A DNA stretch of 64,000 nucleotides from the NCBI GenBank assembly GCA_964034945.1, contig OZ035960.1, positions 73,715,585 to 73,779,584 of the forward strand. The letters are read 5' to 3'. The stretch comes from Chrysopilus asiliformis (Eukaryota > Arthropoda > Insecta > Diptera > Rhagionidae). The notes beneath the pieces are model-generated. The model was not told the DNA's origin, did no database searches, and worked only from the letters and a program-made list of their open reading frames with translations. This document shows positions 19,883 to 31,990 of this stretch, piece after piece; position 1 is the first letter of the stretch, and the number at the start of each line of letters is the position of its first letter. Made by a program: the position numbers and the translations under genes.

Positions 19883-22755
19883 TTAATGAAGCAAATTCTT
19901 CAGTTGCGCTAGACTGATATTAAAATCAATACATTCAAATGAATTATTAAAAGTTCGAGCCATTGATGAAAGAGGCTCATTATAACCATAATTTGTCGAG
20001 TGTGATGGAACTTTTAAAAATCTGTAAGTTCTTCTGGTTCTATTATTTGCGTTTATATTTAGTTGACTTAATAGTGGAACCGAGTCAATTATTCCGTTCA
20101 ACATTTTAAAAGTGAATTTAATTTTGGCATTCGTACGGCGAACTTTTAGAGAATGCAAATTTATAAGTTTTAAGCGATCCTCATAAGGGGGGAGAATAAG
20201 AGAATTTTCCCACGGTAAATGTTTCAGAGCAAATCGAACAAATTTTCGTTGGACACTTTCAATACGCACAGAGTGAATATCGTAGTAAGGGTCCCACACT
20301 ACTGAAGCATACTCTAAAATAGGACGAACGAATGCACAATATAAAGTTTTCGTGATAAAAGGATCACAAAATTCTTTAGACCATCTTTTAACAAAACCCA
20401 AGGTAGAGTTAGCTCTAGATGAAATCATATCAATATGGTCATTAAATGTAAGAGAAACATCAAAAATGACACCAAGATCTTTTACTTTAGTTGATCTTGG
20501 TATAACGTTATCATTGAGCATATAATTATGTGAAATATATTCCTTCTTTCTAGTATAACTTACTACAGAACATTTATCAACGTTTAACAATAAAAAATTA
20601 TTTGAACACCAAGTTTGAAAATTAAGCAAATCAGAAACTAAAAAGTTGCAGTCAGAAAGATTATTAACAATTCGATAAATTTTTACGTCGTCAGCATATA
20701 TCAAAACACAACTATTTTTAATTACTAAATTTATGTCATTAATAAATAATATAAACAATAAAGGCCCGAGATGGCTACCTTGAGGTACTCCAGAAGGATT
20801 ATCCACTATATTAGAGATACTTCCACGAAAATAAACGAACTGTTTACGATGAACTAAATAAGATTCTATCCATTTGACAAAATTGTGAGGAAAACCAAGA
20901 ATATTTAACTTAAGTAATAGTAATTTATGAGAAAGTCTGTCGAAAGCTTTAGTAAAATCAGTATAAATGCAATCAATCTGATTGCCATTTTCGATCTTAC
21001 ATTTGCAAAAATATGTAAATTCTACTAAATTCGTTTCAGTAGAACGACCTTTCATAAAGCCATGTTGGTGAATATTTATTAATGACTTAGTGTGGAACTG
21101 CACAGAGGAACACACTATGGCCTCAAAAAGTTTTGCGATGCAAGAAAGTCTAGCAATCGGCCTGTAATTAGCAATTTCGTTACGGTTTCCTTTTTTGTGT
21201 AATGGAATGATAAAAGAAAGTTTCCAAACATTAGGGAAAGTACCCGAACATAAAGACAGATTAAATAAATGAACTAATGGTTCAATTAACGTAACATTAC
21301 ATTTTTTCAGGACTACAGAAGGTACGCCATCAGGACCACACGAGAAATTACACTCAAGATTGTTAATATAATTTAAAATAGTACGTTGATCAATGTTCAG
21401 ATCATTCATTGTCAGGCTAGTTGTAGTCAAGTTTTTTAAACTATTTAAATAGTTATAGTCAATATCACAATTGGAATTATCACAAAAAGCACTTTGGAAA
21501 AAATTTGCAAAAAGATTGCAAATAGTCTCAGGGTCAGAACTAGTAAAATTATTGAAAGTAAGAGATGATGGATAGCCATCAACTTTTCTTTTGTTATTTA
21601 CAAATTTCCAAAAGGCCTTAGGATCACATTTTATATTATCACAGATTGAAGAAATATATTTCTCATAAGCCTGTGATGCTGAAAGAAGAAGTTCTTCTTT
21701 TAACGCAAGATAGGACTGTAAATCAGACACACGAGAGGAGAGAGAAAATCGTTTCCAAGACTTAGTCTTTTTATTTCTTAAATGAATAAGATCGTCATTA
21801 AACCACACAGGACAAGAATTGATGTTTCTTTTACATTCAATAGGAACAGAACAAGTAAAAATATTAAAAATTATTTTATAAAAATTAAGTGTAGCCAAGT
21901 CAACATTAGATTCATTTAAAACGTTATGCCACGATTGCATACCAAAAAGTCTAAACATCTCTGAAAAATCAGCTTTTTTTAAAATTAAATTGTAACATAC
22001 ATTGTCAATACTTGAAAAATGTCTAAAATTATCGTCAGTGTTAAAAGTATAAATAATAGCTGGATGATGATGATTCGCTGGTAAAACAGGTGTGTCACAA
22101 ACATTGACAAAACTGGATGCTGGATCAGATGAAAATATTAAATCCAAAATACGACCATTTGTATTAGCAATATTATTCACTTGGCAAAGATTATTCGCAG
22201 TCATTGAATCCAAAAACGCAGTAGACGTAAAATTAGACGTAACTGGGATGAGGAAATCATTTAACGAGGAATAAGACCAGGAAACTTCTGGCATATTAAA
22301 ATCTCCCATAATTATAATATCATCCAAAGGGTCCATGAAGTTGACAATATACTCGATTGAAGAGATAAATATGTCATAAATTGTCGATGAAGATGAAGGC
22401 GGCGTGTAAAATGTTACAAAATATATGTTTTTAGTTGAAAGGGTAACACATACACATATGAATTCCAGATCTTTAGCTACAGGAACATCCATTAATTTAC
22501 ACGATAATGAAGATCGAACAGCACAAAGTACTCCACCCCCAACTGGAGCATGTGGTTGAAGATGCCTGTCACGACGAAACACTTGGAAATCAGCACAAAA
22601 AAGTTCCTCGTTATAGAAGCTAGTATTAAGCCAAGTTTCAGTAAAACAAATAACGTCATAAGTTGAAACATGCGATGCAATAAAAAGCAAAGAAGATTTT
22701 GAACGGATACCATTTACGTTTTGATAATAGCAGGATAAGGAGCTGCACCGTTTTT
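19883..22755 (-). CDS. LINE A ORF2: endonuclease-reverse transcriptase
   Basis: Nicks the target and copies LINE RNA onto it. The frame is open for over 930 codons. Its N-terminal motif CYYQNVNGIRSK lies upstream of the first ATG (22690), in the zone overlapping the end of ORF1, so translation probably starts by re-initiation or frameshifting, as in related elements. Apurinic-type endonuclease motifs: QNVNGIR, CFTETWLN, GGGVLCAV, YTPPSS, IIMGDFNMP, LDLIFSSDP, NHHHPA. Reverse transcriptase: GPDGVPSVVLKKC, IPLHKKGNRNEIANYRPIAR, HGFMKGRSTETNL, CIYTDFTKAFDRLSH (first Asp), GVPQGSHLGPLLFILFIND, LIYADDVKIYR (catalytic YADD). A C-terminal zone with VWDPYYDIHSVRIESVQRKF follows. No break is seen. Confidence 0.9.
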
Positions 22756-23091
22756 TGAATCCTTATGGTTCTTGTTGGAATTACGTGATCTTGTTTGAAA
22801 TTCCTTTACCAACATATCTTTAGTCCAAAATTCGCTATGCAACACACTGTTAAAGCAGTAGTTAGGTATAAAGATCTTAAAAGAAGCAAATGTTGCATTA
22901 TCTTTTAGTGGAAATTTATAGCAAGAGATAACGTCATCGTCTTTAAATTTATAATTATGTCGAAGAAACTTTAAAACGTCATCATTTGTAGTAGCTGGAG
23001 CAAGGCGGGAAAGAAAAATAATTTTTGGCCGGTCAACTGTTTTTAATGATGGAAAGCAAGTGTCTTCAGGAGTCGTTATAATTTTGAGTGC
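22714..23091 (-). pseudogene. LINE A ORF1, C-terminal fragment
   Basis: Open from about 23091 to a stop at 22714-22716. It reads RPKIIFLSRLAPATTNDDVL, FLRHNYKFKDDDV, SFKIFIPNYCF and MLVKEFQTRS, the same C-terminal domain as LINE B ORF1 (RRM-like, RNA-binding in related LINEs). The N-terminal PHD finger is lost to 5' truncation. Confidence 0.8.
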
Positions 23092-23518
23092 TTAGAAATT
23101 ACTTTCATACGAAGTGTCTTGCTGTGTCGATAGTTCACATTTCGCTGTCCTGGTGATTATAAAATTGTCATCGTAGTTTTGCGCAGTCTTCTTTTTTTTC
23201 GTAAAAACTTTTAAAACTTTTTGACAATTTCACACAATCACACATATATATATTGAAAAAGACAATCATCACTTTGCCGCGCTTTTTACTGTCGTTGATC
23301 GACATTGTTTATAAAAATTCCAAAAACATAAACAATTCAAATTTTGACATTTCTGCGTGTTGTCAGTGTGAAAATTTTTGAAAATTTTGCCGCTTCTGAG
23401 CTTCAAACCTTTTTAAACGATAACAGCGCCAACGGGATTTTTGGTAATCATTAACATTTTATACGCACAGCAAACAAATTACATAAAACAATTTACGTGA
23501 AATCGCAAAGCAAAAACT
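23092..23518 (+). other. probable LINE B 5' UTR
   Basis: Lies between the truncated end of LINE A and the ORF1 start of LINE B. It has no frame. GC is higher than in the flank around 23140-23180 and 23400-23440. The exact 5' end of LINE B cannot be fixed from one copy. Confidence 0.5.
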
Positions 23519-24466
23519 ATGGCATTTGCTAGTAATTCTTTTTGCGACCCAAAATGTGGAAAATGTGGAGAGGTGGAGTCAAGATCCAGTAGATTTATAG
23601 CATGTGATGGACCTTGTTATCGGTCCTATCATTTAAAGTGCTACCAACTGCCTACTTCGACATTGGATACATGTGCTAAATCGTCAAATGTAACTTTTAG
23701 ATGCGACAAATGCAACAATATTACTTTAAGCGATGTCTTAACTATATTAAAATCTCAAACTCTTCAAATCGATACTTTAAAAACCGATTACTCTGCGAAA
23801 CTTGAGACGTTAACTTCTAAAATGGATGCGATTTCTGACTTACTAAATACGACGTTGAATAATATAAACAATAAAAGTATCACCAAAAAAAATAGGCAAA
23901 ATCCAACCAAAAGTTTTGTCCACGTTGACTTAAATGAGCCGCGCGGTTCCAAATCTGGGATTCCTTTGGAAAATGCTGATGCAGGACGTCCACTTGGCAC
24001 GGAACAAAAATCAGCGTCGTTACCTGATGGTGGCGTCGAATCGGTTGAAGATCTCGCAGAGCACGAAAAAACGGACTCGGGAAATAGTCAAGTGGTTGAT
24101 GTTGTCGCCAAAACTGCTATCTCTTCGATAACAACACTGAAAACAGTCAGCCGACCAAGGGTATTGTTCTTATCCAGACTGGATCCCTCAACGACAACAG
24201 ACGACGTACTTGGTTTCCTCCAATCAAATTATAAATTTAAAGATGGCGATAAAATTGCATCGTCCAAGTTTATGCAAAAACCTGGGTCAACTATATCGTC
24301 ATTTAAAGTTTTTCTACCAGAATATTGCTTTGCGGATGTAATAAACGGGAATTTTTGGCCTTCTGATATGATCGTCAAGGAGTTTCAGCCTAGAAATCTT
24401 AAAACCCACTTCAAGGGAAATTCAAAAAACGGAGTACTCGCATCTCCTGCTACTACCAAAACGTAG
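23519..24466 (+). CDS. LINE B ORF1: PHD-finger RNA-binding protein (315 aa)
   Basis: Residues 8-65 form a Cys4-His-Cys3-type PHD-like finger: CDPKCGKCGEVE, FIACDGPCYRSYHLKCYQL, FRCDKCNN. A coiled-coil-like stretch follows (about 72-115), then a low-complexity linker, then a C-terminal domain at about 210-295 (RPRVLFLSRLDPSTTTDDVL, SFKVFLPEYCF, MIVKEFQPRN) shared with LINE A. PHD-bearing ORF1 proteins are known in CR1-group LINEs and are thought to form the RNP. The stop overlaps the start zone of ORF2 (SCYYQNVGGIRTK in another frame). The frame is intact. Confidence 0.88.
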   Translation: MAFASNSFCDPKCGKCGEVESRSSRFIACDGPCYRSYHLKCYQLPTSTLDTCAKSSNVTFRCDKCNNITLSDVLTILKSQTLQIDTLKTDYSAKLETLTSKMDAISDLLNTTLNNINNKSITKKNRQNPTKSFVHVDLNEPRGSKSGIPLENADAGRPLGTEQKSASLPDGGVESVEDLAEHEKTDSGNSQVVDVVAKTAISSITTLKTVSRPRVLFLSRLDPSTTTDDVLGFLQSNYKFKDGDKIASSKFMQKPGSTISSFKVFLPEYCFADVINGNFWPSDMIVKEFQPRNLKTHFKGNSKNGVLASPATTKT

Positions 24467-27289
24467 GCGGGATTCGTACAAAAATTCCTCAGCTATTCTG
24501 CGCATCGACTGGATGCGACTTTGACGTAGTGTGCTTCACTGAGACATGGTTAAATGCCAGCTTTCTGAACAACGAACTTTTTAGTTCTGATTTTACTGTC
24601 TTTCGACGTGACAGACACTGTTCCTACAATGCTACAGTTGGAGGTGGCGTTCTCTGTGCTATTCGTTCGTCGTTGGACTCTTGTATTGTCAACGTGCCTG
24701 ACGTTCTAGAATTGGAGTTTTTATGTGTCAAACTTAAATTATGCTCACGCAACATCTTTGTAATAATCTTCTACACTGCGCCGTCATCTCAAATCGAAAT
24801 CTACCATACATTTAATAGAGGAATCCAATTTGTGCTGGACCTAATGAATCCTGAAGATGACATTTTAATTTTTGGTGATTTTAACTTGCCATCAGTCTCC
24901 TGGTCTCCATGTGACGACGAGAGTTTCCTTATTCCGACTACTTCATGTCAAGCTGAATCTGCATTCCTGGATGAACTATACTCACACAATATTTGCCAAG
25001 TTAATAGCATACTCAATGCAAATGGTCGCGTTTTGGACCTCATATTTACGTCAGATGCTTCTTCTTTGGTTGTGAGCACCTGCATCTCTCCAATCCTGCC
25101 AGCGAGTGGTCATCATCCAGCGTTAACTTGTTTCTTGCATACTGATTGTTCACTTTCAAGTAGTCTTTTTTGTAATATTCAAGATTTTAATTTTCGAAAA
25201 GCTAACTTTTCAGAAATGTCTAAGCTTTTTGACATGGTTAATTGGGACGTGGTCTTAAATGAAACAAATATTGACATTGCAACTTCTAAATTTTATATGA
25301 TTATTTTTGAAATTTTAAATTTGACAGTACCCTACTTTACGAAGAAAAATCTTCTAACACGTCCTAAATGGTTTAATACTGAAATTATGCATCTGCGAAA
25401 CCTAAAAACGAAACACTGGAAAAGATTTGTTGAGTCCCAATGTGAGTACGATTTTAAAATTTACTGTTATTTTAAGGACAAATTCCTTTCTGCTGCTAGC
25501 CAAGCTTATGATAGCTATGTGTCGAGCATGAAAACCAAATTAAAACGTGATCCAAAAAGTTTTTGGAATTTTATTAATAGTAAGAGAAACGTCGACGGTT
25601 ACCCGACGTCATTATTTTTGAAAAATTTTAATTCTGACAACTCTGAGGAAATCTGTAACTTGTTTGCAGATCTTTTTCAAGGCGCGTTTAGTGATAATTT
25701 AAACTGTGATATTGATGAGCATTATTTTGATTTCTTGACTAAAATACCTTTAACTACCTTGACCATGAAGGATTTGAGCATTGACGAGCATACTATCTGT
25801 GAATCAATAAATAAACTTGACTTAAATTATTCGTCTGGTCCCGATGGCGTCCCCGCTGCCGTGCTAAAGTATTGTAATAATAGTTTTGTCAAACCACTTA
25901 TTTATTTATTTAATTTGTCTCTTCGTGATGGGATTTTCCCTCATATTTGGAAAGCATCTTATATAATCCCAATCCACAAAAAAGGCAATAGATCGAATGT
26001 TGCAAATTATAGACCTATTGCTAAATTGTCATCCATTCCTAAACTATTTGAGTCTATTATCTGTTCTGTGTTACAGTTTCATATAAGCTCTATCATTACT
26101 CCGCAGCAACACGGATTTCTAAAAGGTCGATCTACTGAAACAAATTTAGTGCAATTTACATCTTTCTGTCAAAATATCGTCGAGAATGGGCTGCAGGTCG
26201 ACTGCATATATACTGATTTAGCCAAAGCATTTGACTCAATTTCGCATAAAATTTTGTTGTTTAAGCTTTCTGTTCTGGGTTTTCCCCCATTATTTCTCAA
26301 GTGGTTAAGTCCTTACCTTTGTGATCGCACTCAAAGAGTTTGTTTTCGAGGGAAAACTTCGAAAACAATATACAATATTTCTGGTGTACCTCAGGGAAGC
26401 CATCTGGGTCCGATGCTTTTCGTGTTATATGTGAATGACATTTATTTGATTATAAAAAATAGCTCTATTTTGCTCTTTGCTGACGATATGAAAATATACC
26501 GCCCTATTCGCGACATAAATGACTGTGTACTTTTATCGAATGACTTTGAAAATTTTTATGTGTGGTGTAAAAAAAAATTTTATGTTATTAAACGTTGATA
26601 AGTGCTCTGTCCTTAGTTATGGTAGGAAGAAAAGATTTTTATTTTATGACTATACCCATGAAGGGACTGATCTGATCAGGCTTCAACAAATTAAGGACCT
26701 TGGTGTAATTTTTGACGTTTCTCTTACTTTTGTTGATCATATAAATTCTATTTTGAGTCGAGCTAATTCCCTCATGGGCTGTATCAAGAGGTGGTCTAGG
26801 GAATTTTCTGACCCTTTTGTCACCAAATCCTTATACTGCTCTCTGGTTCGTCCAATATTAGAATATTGTTCTGTAGTTTGGGACCCTTTCTATGCGATAC
26901 ATTGTGATCGGATAGAAATGGTGCAAAGGAGATTTAGTCGTTTTGCGCTGAAGGGACTGCCCTGGAACAACGTCTTAAGTCTACCTCCTTATGCAGATCG
27001 ACTTGCGCTGCTAAATTTAAAAACTTTAAAAGAAAGAAGGAGTATCACAAAGACTACCTTTATGTTCAAATTATTAACGGGACTGATTAGCTCGCCTCAA
27101 ATATTAGAAAATATATCTATACTTACTCCTTCTCGTCCACGTAGATGTCATAATTTTCTTCATGTTGCTATGCATCGTACAAACTATGGTCTTAACGAAC
27201 CTATATCCAACATATGCCGTAATTTCAATTTGAAATTTGAAAATATTGATTTTAACAATAGTTTGGAGCTTCTGAAGAGTAAGCTTTAA
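24441..27289 (+). pseudogene. LINE B ORF2: endonuclease-reverse transcriptase with one frameshift
   Basis: The first frame runs from CYYQNVGGIRTK (about 24445) to a stop at 26598. It holds endonuclease motifs CFTETWLN, GGGVLCAI, ILIFGDFNLP, LDLIFTSDA, SGHHPAL and reverse transcriptase motifs GPDGVPAAVLKYC, HKKGNRSNVANYRPIAK, HGFLKGRSTETNL, CIYTDLAKAFDSISH, GVPQGSHLGPMLFVLYVND and LLFADDMKIYR (FADD catalytic pair). The C-terminal frame, from about 26570 to 27289, resumes at MLLNVDKCSVLSY and includes VWDPFYAIHCDRIEMVQRRF. The break is in a run of nine A at 26569-26577; eight would keep the frame, matching LINE A (FLLLNVDKCSV). It ends with an (AAT)n-like tail near 27340. Confidence 0.88.
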
Positions 27290-27641
27290 TATGTTATTGT
27301 AAATAATTTTAATCAGTAATCAGTATTTTGATGAAATTTGTAAAATAATAATAATAACAATTATAGGATCATGAGACAAATTAAAGCTGACTGGAACGTC
27401 CAGAACTTCAGTTTCAGCAGACCTGACAATCTCAGAGTAAAGAGAAGTTCCAACTCTAGGTTTTAAATAAGTATAACATTTAATGTATTCATAACAAGAG
27501 TAGTTTCACGCCTCACTATAAAATAATGTTTTTACCGAATTTACCGGTAATGAGCTGTAAAATTACCGGTAAAAAAATTATGCATTTTCAGCCGATTTAC
27601 CGGTAAACCGGTTTACCGATATTGCAATCCCTAGTAAAAAC

Positions 27642-28042
27642 CAATAAAGGAAAACATTTTTTTTTAAATTTTGTTATATTCATTTTTTCCAATACAATTT
27701 AAGAAATTTTCCAAAAATCTGTATTTAAAAAAAAATTACAAAACATTAAAGTCTACAGCATTTTTTGCAGGATCCCAGAAAGGCTAGACACTGCGATGCA
27801 TTCTTTGCGATTTTGAAAATGTGATCACTCCATTGGAGCTTCTCGTTTATTTCGATGCTTAGCATTCTGAACTTTTTAATCAGTTATAAATTCGACCGTT
27901 TCGGGCGTTGAATTCCACACGATTGATTCTGCCCCAGGCCAGAATTGTGTTTAAACCAGAGTTCAAATATCTAATTTGCTCACTGCGTTTCGTTTCGACC
28001 CGCTGCCGTAGTTAGACCAAGTTACATACATTTCTCGATATA
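27642..28042. other. no gene recognised
   Basis: AT-rich stretch between the hAT element and the mariner. Nothing coding that I can support. Confidence 0.45.
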
Positions 28043-28933
28043 AAGGGTGATCCAATTGGAGGTACTTTTTCCAATAGGGTTGTTTTGACAGTTCTTTTGT
28101 GTCAACTGGCTTGTTTATATGACGTTTGTGTTCAGTATTCAGTGCAATTTCATCATGAATAGACTTACGTGTGAACAACGTTTACTATTTATGGAAACTT
28201 ATTTCCAAAATCAGTGCTCAGTTAGGAATTGTTATAGAGCTCTTCGTCCACATTTTGGTCGTCATAATCGTCCCACTGAACGCACTATTCGTGAAACCAT
28301 CACCAAATTTCGAACTAATTATACACTATTAGAAATTCATCCATCGACCAGAATGCGTACAGCACTTTTTTGGTGCGGTTTATTGGCAGGCGGCATCATC
28401 ATTACTGTCAATGGAGCTCGCTACACAGCAATGATCAATGAATTTTTGTTGCCAAAAATTCAAGATATTGGTGTAGCTGACTTGTGGTTTCAACAGGATG
28501 GCGCTACATGTCATACAGCTAACGATACAATCGCTTTATTGAGGAAAACGTTCGATGAAAACATCATCTCAAGAAATGGTCCTGTTAATTGGCCACCGAG
28601 ATCTTGTGATCTGACACCATTGGATTACTTTCTGTGGGGATATGTGAAATCTCTTGTTTACGTCGATAAACCCGGAACGATCACAGCTTTGGAAGCAAGC
28701 ATAACCCGTGCTATTCGCGGAATACCGACCGATATGCTTGAAAGAGTGGTCGAAAATTGGACCCACAGAATGGACCATTTAAGAGTTAGTCGTGGGCAAC
28801 ATTTGAAGGAAATTATTTTTTAACATTAAATGGCATGAACCAAACTAGCAACTTAAATAAAGATTTTCCTCAATATATTAATTATTATGTGTTTTATTTA
28901 AAAAAAATAGGAAGCTCTTATTGAATCACCCTT
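28043..28933 (+). mobile_element. mariner/Tc1-family element with internal deletion
   Basis: Ends AAGGGTGATCCAAT / ATTGAATCACCCTT are flanked by TA (28041-28042, 28934-28935). It carries a shortened transposase on the plus strand. Confidence 0.85.
28155..28823 (+). CDS. internally deleted mariner-like transposase
   Basis: Starts MNRLTCEQRLLFMETYFQNQ (first HTH), then RNCYRALRPHFGRHNRPTERT (second HTH). At about residue 67 it jumps to LFWCGLLAGG and ITVNGARY, then LWFQQDGATCHTA (second catalytic Asp), WPPRSCDLTPLDYFLWGYVK (third acidic position) and a normal C-terminus RVSRGQHLKEIIF. Full-length relatives are about 350 aa; this one is about 222. The missing block holds the first catalytic Asp (the FSDE-type motif) and a second small gap follows the GGII word. 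The frame was kept, but the enzyme cannot be active. It might still bind the ends. Confidence 0.85.
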   Translation: MNRLTCEQRLLFMETYFQNQCSVRNCYRALRPHFGRHNRPTERTIRETITKFRTNYTLLEIHPSTRMRTALFWCGLLAGGIIITVNGARYTAMINEFLLPKIQDIGVADLWFQQDGATCHTANDTIALLRKTFDENIISRNGPVNWPPRSCDLTPLDYFLWGYVKSLVYVDKPGTITALEASITRAIRGIPTDMLERVVENWTHRMDHLRVSRGQHLKEIIF

Positions 28934-29059
28934 TATAATACATCGAATGTATTTTTGAATAAAAGTCGAAAAGGCAATTGGCGATATGATGTTATTTTAA
29001 AAAACTTCTGACAAAAAGTTTCAAACGGGTCATTTGACCCAGTCGTGGATGGTCTTTAT

Positions 29060-29135
29060 CGGTTTTATTTAAAACTACATTTGGATGTGTGTTCCCTCAA
29101 TGGCTCCAATGCAAACTCTAAACTTCCATTTCGTA
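29060..29135 (-). pseudogene. possible Harbinger transposase scrap
   Basis: On the minus strand a short frame reads FRVCIGAIEGTHIQM, like the first-Asp motif of Harbinger transposases (NCIGAIDGKHI), with Glu instead of Asp. It stops at once. Only about 17 residues support it. Confidence 0.4.
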
Positions 29136-29295
29136 TAAAAACTAGATGTACACATTTATGAGTAGAAACATACAAGTACATTAGAGATTCGGTAATTCGA
29201 ATCAATAGAAACCAGACCTAATTCGAACCACGGAGATTTCCGAATGACTGGATACTTTTTTATTGTGGACATTTTATTTAATAAAACGGTCTTAA

Positions 29296-29537
29296 CACTA
29301 GATTGCCCAAGCAAGTCATTTTGACTGCTTTTTAATTTCAATCAGAAAAACAATTATGTATATAATGACACAATTTGTTAGAATTTTGTGACTTTTTGTA
29401 CAACATACAAATGCGTCTATTAATAATTGTAGTTACCTCACCCCTCCTTCATTTCCGGTATATATACATATATGTGTTATACCTATATTGCCAAAAGCAG
29501 TCATTTTGACTGCTTGACTTCCTTGGGCAATCTAGTG
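29296..29537. mobile_element. piggyBac-type MITE, 242 bp
   Basis: Ends CACTAGATTGCCCAAG / CTTGGGCAATCTAGTG are flanked on both sides by TTAA (29292-29295, 29538-29541), the piggyBac target. The palindromic word GCAGTCATTTTGACTGC occurs near each end. It has no coding capacity. Confidence 0.88.
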
Positions 29538-30078
29538 TTAATGGCAAAAAAATATACTTTCAAGTTAAAATTCAGTAACAATGTTCCTGCATTCAAAAAG
29601 TATATATACCTATGTGATAACTAGGGCTGCCAAAAATATGCATTTACATATTTCTTCTCGTTATGATTTCGGCTCCGGGAGTTTTTTATTCATCCGAATC
29701 AATAAGTTTAGAAGCGAATGAAGGTCACTTGTTGCATATTTCGCATATTTGACACTTTAGTGCATATTTGCATATAAATGCATATTTAGTTGCATATTTT
29801 ACAACTTTCATGAATACCAAAAAAATTTTTTGTACAATTCAAATTATAATTAGACTGTTTCAGCTAGAATAAATATTAAAAATAAATAAATGTGTGTTTT
29901 TACTTTTTACGAAGTATATAAGAAAAAGTATTGTATTCATGAAAAATTTCAACCTCTTAATTTCTTCAAGCTTTTAACATTTCCCATTACTCCATAGTCG
30001 ATTGAAGTCATATTACAAAAATGTCTTTCTGTGTGTCAGTCTGTCAGTCTGTGTACAAAATTTCTCAAAAACTAATAG

Positions 30079-30596
30079 CACTGAACAATTACTATTATAG
30101 AATGGAAAGCTCTAACAAAATTTTTTGTGTTGGGAGCGTACATCCGAGGATTTCTATAGCTGTTACATGACAGTGTACATTCGTTATACTTTACCTTTCT
30201 GTTGTTGATGGGACTCGAAAAAACTTTCTGTTTGGGTTTTTAATGGAATTAGCGGAACATTCCTTCACTAAATAGTGGTGAATTTGTGATTTTTTCATTT
30301 TCATGTGAAATTATGCAATGTTAACACGCTAAAATGTGATTATCCATCAAAATCAATCGTTGCAATGAAATGAATCAATGTTGCAATGAAATGTCATGCA
30401 AAATGTAAACAAAAGTGCCATCACTTTTCTGTATGTATTGGAAAAGGGAAATCTATTTGATTTTTTTTGGTCGAGTGTATGACAGCAGAAAGGGGAAGTG
30501 AGATAAAAAACCCGATTTCTATAGTGTAGTGCTTACTCTAGTGGAAGTTAATGAGGAAAGGCCTTACTTTCCATTCTATATAATAGTTGTTCCGTG
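30079..30596. mobile_element. 518-bp MITE with a CTAATAG duplication
   Basis: Inverted ends CACTGAACAATTACTATTATAG and CTATATAATAGTTGTTCCGTG continue into TAGAATGGAAAG on both sides. CTAATAG is present at 30072-30078 and 30597-30603, and once in the uninterrupted copy 1. Probably hAT-like. Confidence 0.8.
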
Positions 30597-31540
30597 CTAA
30601 TAGAGCTGAAATTTTATAGGCATATTTGGTCCTGGAATGAGACTATCCTATCAATTTTTGGTGGAAATCCGTTAACCGGAAGTAACCAAAATGGCGGCTT
30701 TTTAAAACTCGCGACTTGGTTTCAATATACTCCAATACTACGCATCTTTTGGTAGTGTTAAGTATGACAAAACCTGGAGAAAATAAAAATTCCTACACTT
30801 TTGTCTTTTGCTAGAACTCGATATCTCAAACTGTTATCGAATAATAAAAAGTAGTTTTTTTTGACATTATTTCGAAAAAAAATGGATTTTGCTTACTGTA
30901 TATGTGAGATGAATTAATGAGAATGGCATTCTGCACAATTTTGTCTTTTAGCATTATCCATTATCTTTTACCGTTATTAAGATATTTTTATTAAAATGTA
31001 AAAAATATATTTTTGCAAATTACTTGCAAACTAACAGTTTTTCGAAAAAAAAATTTGAAAAACGAATTAAAGGCAATAAAATTTTCCACATTTTTACCTT
31101 TTACCGTAAATCGATATCTTTTACCGTTCTCAAGTTATCTCAAATTTTGTAGGTTTGTAATTTTGTAATTTTGTACATTTTAAGTTTTTGTCTTTCGTTG
31201 ACAAAACGATAGGGCTATAACGTAAATTGCGCAGGGTCGTAGATTTTGTGGAAGAAAGTTTTGTGTTAACCACAACTAATATTTTTCTACAACTTTTAAC
31301 CCCGATTATACCATAGACAATATGAAGTACAGCAATCCCTCGAACTGCGCGGTTTCGGACTGCGCGGTTTCGCAACTGCGCGGTTAAGTTTTTAATACCG
31401 AAATTTCGAACTGCGCGGTAAAAATTTCGCAGCTGCGCAGTTTTTTTTTTATAATTTCCGTATAAAAAACATGTTCTGAACATATATTTTGGTGAATCCC
31501 CGACAAGAAGGAATCAGCTGGTAATTTGGTATCTTCGTAG

Positions 31541-31637
31541 ATATTTGGTAATTTCGTGCTTATATTATCTTCGTACATATTTGGTAATTTCGTGCTTATA
31601 TTATCTTCGTACATATTTGGTAATTCCGTGCTTATAT
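31541..31637. repeat. 36-bp minisatellite, about 2.7 units
   Basis: Unit ATTTGGTAATTTCGTGCTTA followed by TATTATCTTCGTACAT, inside the pogo element. Confidence 0.85.
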
Positions 31638-31639
31638 TA

Positions 31640-31990
31640 GTGGAAATTGTGACATTAGGTAAGACAATTGGTGGGGACGAATTTGAAGACTTAGAGTCAG
31701 AAGATATCATGGAAGTCCTTGCAAGCAATGAAGAAAATATGACTGCTGAGGATATTTTGACACAGTTCGGCGATAATTATAGCGACGAAAATGATGAAAA
31801 TGAAGTTATAGAGATTATAAGAAAGAAAAACCTTACACACGAAACACTGAAAATTTTTTTAATGCTTGCTAGTCAACTTTAATAAGAAGATCTTAATATG
31901 GACCCTGATATGGAGCGTGCCCTAAAATTTCGGTGAAATTTGACAGCCGCTTTAGCCCCATACGTAGAAATGCATAATGAAAAACAAATA
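31640..31990 (+). pseudogene. pogo/Tigger transposase C-terminal fragment
   Basis: The frame reads VEIVTLGKTIGGDEFEDLES, then ESEDIMEVLASNEENMTAED, and DNYSDENDENEVIEI, ending LKIFLMLASQL at 31882. After a frame change come MDPDMERALKFR and APYVEMHNEK. This is the acidic tail that follows the DDE domain in Tigger-type transposases (compare QTIGGEGFDDLSFADIDELL in the Tigger at 15 kb). No catalytic motif remains. Confidence 0.75.

Larger units (their letters stand above)
19695..23091 (-). mobile_element. LINE A (CR1/Jockey-type), 5'-truncated
   Basis: Minus strand; the 3' end carries an (AAAT)n tail at 19695-19720. It holds the last part of ORF1 and a complete ORF2. Sequence similarity to LINE B stops near 23091, inside ORF1, so its 5' end is missing. 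Confidence 0.85.
18556..27633. mobile_element. non-autonomous hAT element carrying two LINEs
   Basis: The ends are TAGGGATTGCAA / TTGCAATCCCTA with multiple ACCGGTAAA words inside each end. A perfect 8-bp duplication GTAAAAAC flanks it (18548-18555, 27634-27641) and fits nTnnnnAn. Without the LINEs the element would be about 1.5 kb. It has no transposase frame. Confidence 0.9.

Noticed and set aside
23788..24131. Overlapping antisense and sense frames within LINE B ORF1
   Set aside because: Shadows of ORF1, without motifs of their own.
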